NCBI RefSeq assembly: GCF_003400205.1
Contig: NZ_QUQV01000003.1
Coordinates: forward strand, 357,731-421,730
Length of the DNA: 64,000 nt
Origin: Bacillus sp. HNG
GTDB lineage: Bacteria; Bacillota; Bacilli; Bacillales; Bacillaceae_L
Direction of reading: 5' to 3'
Shown one piece after another: positions 62,613 to 64,000 of the stretch. The notes below the pieces were generated by a model, which was given only the letters and a program-made list of their open reading frames with translations, was not told the origin of the DNA and did no database searches. The stretch's first letter is position 1. Each line of letters starts with the position of its first letter. Both the position numbers and the translations under genes were made by a program.

Positions 62613-62689
62613 TGGTGGACCTTGTAGGACTCGAACCTACGACCGGACGGTTATGAGCCGTCTGCTCTAACCAGCTGAGCTAAAGGTCC
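62613..62689 (-). tRNA. tRNA-Ile2 (CAU, lysidine-modified)
   Basis: Anticodon loop CTCATAA (CAT), but acceptor GGACCTT/AAGGTCC and the body match the B. subtilis tRNA-Ile with lysidine at C34, not tRNA-Met. The cluster order (Ala-Met-Ile-Ser) agrees. CCA encoded. Confidence 0.85.
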
Positions 62690-62709
62690 TTAGTACTTAT
62701 AAGATTTAA

Positions 62710-62786
62710 TGGTAGCGGCGGAGGGGATCGAACCCCCGACCTCACGGGTATGAACCGTACGCTCTAGCCAGCTGAGCTACACCGCC
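62710..62786 (-). tRNA. Elongator tRNA-Met (CAU)
   Basis: Anticodon loop TTCATAC (CAT). Acceptor GGCGGTG/CGCCGCT-type with discriminator A, matching elongator tRNA-Met of Bacillus; CCA encoded. Confidence 0.9.
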
Positions 62787-62816
62787 ATGAATCATATAAT
62801 TACATTTTTAAATAAT

Positions 62817-62892
62817 TGGTGGAGCCTAGCGGGATCGAACCGCTGACCTCCTGCGTGCAAAGCAGGCGCTCTCCCAGCTGAGCTAAGGCCCC
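62817..62892 (-). tRNA. tRNA-Ala (UGC)
   Basis: Anticodon loop TTTGCAC (TGC). The acceptor GGGGCCT carries the G3-U70 identity pair (3' strand AGGCTCC). CCA encoded. Confidence 0.95.
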
Positions 62893-62902
62893 AAATATTT
62901 AA

Positions 62903-62979
62903 TGGTCGGGAAGACAGGATTCGAACCTGCGACCCCTTGGTCCCAAACCAAGTGCTCTACCAAGCTGAGCTACTTCCCG
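62903..62979 (-). tRNA. tRNA-Pro (UGG)
   Basis: Anticodon loop TTTGGGA (TGG). Acceptor CGGGAAG/CTTCCCG; CCA encoded. Confidence 0.95.
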
Positions 62980-62984
62980 TAATA

Positions 62985-63061
<77 letters not shown>

Positions 63062-63074
63062 ATTATTCATTAAG

Positions 63075-63163
63075 TGGTGCCGAGGACCGGAATCGAACCG
63101 GTACGGTAGTCACCTACCGCAGGATTTTAAGTCCTGTGCGTCTGCCAGTTCCGCCACCCCGGC
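63075..63163 (-). tRNA. tRNA-Leu (UAA)
   Basis: Anticodon loop CTTAAAA (TAA), class II with a long variable arm; CCA encoded. Confidence 0.95.
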
Positions 63164-63178
63164 ACTATAAGTTTACTT

Positions 63179-63253
63179 TGGAGCGGAAGACGGGATTCGA
63201 ACCCGCGACCCCCACCTTGGCAAGGTGGTGTTCTACCACTGAACTACTTCCGC
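63179..63253 (-). tRNA. tRNA-Gly (GCC)
   Basis: Anticodon loop TTGCCAA (GCC). Acceptor GCGGAAG/CTTCCGC; CCA encoded. Confidence 0.95.
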
Positions 63254-63257
63254 ATAA

Positions 63258-63338
63258 TGCGGGTGAAGGGACTCGAACCCCCACGTCAAAGACACTAGAT
63301 CCTAAGTCTAGCGCGTCTGCCAATTCCGCCACACCCGC
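63258..63338 (-). tRNA. tRNA-Leu (UAG)
   Basis: Anticodon loop CTTAGGA (TAG), class II. Acceptor GCGGGTG/CACCCGC with discriminator A; CCA is not encoded. Confidence 0.93.
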
Positions 63339-63350
63339 AAAACTATTTAA

Positions 63351-63426
63351 TGGTGAGCCATGAAGGACTCGAACCTTCGACCCTCTGATTAAAAGTCAGA
63401 TGCTCTACCGACTGAGCTAATGGCTC
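63351..63426 (-). tRNA. tRNA-Lys (UUU)
   Basis: Anticodon loop CTTTTAA (TTT). Acceptor GAGCCAT/ATGGCTC; CCA encoded. Confidence 0.95.
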
Positions 63427-63431
63427 GTAAA

Positions 63432-63507
<76 letters not shown>

Positions 63508-63519
63508 AAAAGTGTTTAA

Positions 63520-63595
63520 TGGTGGAGGATGACGGGATCGAACCGCCGACCCCCTGCTTGTAAGGCAGGTGCTCTCCCAGCTGAGCTAATCCTCC
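63520..63595 (-). tRNA. tRNA-Val (UAC)
   Basis: Anticodon loop CTTACAA (TAC). Acceptor GGAGGAT/ATCCTCC; CCA encoded. It is the first tRNA after 5S rRNA. Confidence 0.95.
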
Positions 63596-63605
63596 GTCTT
63601 CTCCA

Positions 63606-63721
<116 letters not shown>

Positions 63722-63819
63722 TAAGGTAAAGACAAGATATATTATACTATCTTCATAAGAAATTTCAAGAAGAAATTTTCATTCCTTCAAAACTAGATAA
63801 CGCTCAACATCCATTATTT

Positions 63820-64000
<181 letters not shown>

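Overview
The window is an ordinary chromosomal stretch from a low-GC, endospore-forming Bacillaceae bacterium. It is close to Bacillus in the broad sense, but I cannot name the species. The gene order is recognisably that of the B. subtilis ytl-ytq-ytp-metK-pckA-ytk-dps-luxS-men-yteA segment. It ends in a 5S/23S rRNA operon followed by a 21-tRNA cluster in the same order as the B. subtilis rrnB-associated cluster. Sporulation is suggested by cse60, yteA and a coat-like small protein behind a sigma-K type promoter.

Layout. 1-13 kb: an intergenic repeat element, a ytlQ-like gene, a CidA/LrgA-LrgB pair, thpR, a NERD-domain protein, dipeptidase pepV, an EcsAB-like ABC transporter, ytzE, a pseudouridine synthase, lipid flippase ytgP and flavoprotein ytfP. 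13-20 kb: cse60, a TIMP-like membrane-anchored protein, a 52-bp tandem repeat, rhodanese ytwF, an M42 peptidase, leuS with a complete T-box leader, and copper nitrite reductase nirK behind an FNR-type box. 20-27 kb: 3-hydroxybutyrate dehydrogenase and a GntP permease behind a textbook sigma-54 promoter with their likely activator just upstream, then an MFS transporter and a 106-bp (2 x 53) tandem array. 27-39 kb: tRNA-modification pair mnmL-mnmM, ytpB, ytoA, metK with an S-box riboswitch, pckA with CcpN-like operators, ytmA, the ytlACD uptake transporter and ytkD. 39-48 kb: ltaE, dps (sigma-B promoter), an amidase, luxS, yidD, a YtkA-like lipoprotein, carbonic anhydrase, znuA (Zur box) and a ZIP transporter. 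48-57 kb: the menaquinone operon menFDHBEC, divergent from menA. 57-61.4 kb: yteA, a penicillin acylase family protein and an AIM24-family protein. 61.4-64 kb: tRNAs, 5S and the 3' end of 23S rRNA.

How the genes fit together. Menaquinone synthesis and nirK describe a respiratory chain that can run on nitrite without oxygen. The 3-hydroxybutyrate module, pckA and metK are metabolic units with visible local control (sigma-54, CcpN, SAM). znuA, the ZIP permease and zinc-dependent enzymes sit close together.

I found no defence island, prophage, insertion sequence or CRISPR array. The least explained material is intergenic: two long tandem arrays with about 52-53 bp periodicity, a 20-bp TCTATC repeat at two sites, a dispersed structured element whose copies show compensatory changes, a duplicated tRNA-fMet 5' end, and a terminator that also carries two copies of the probable operator of its own gene's product.
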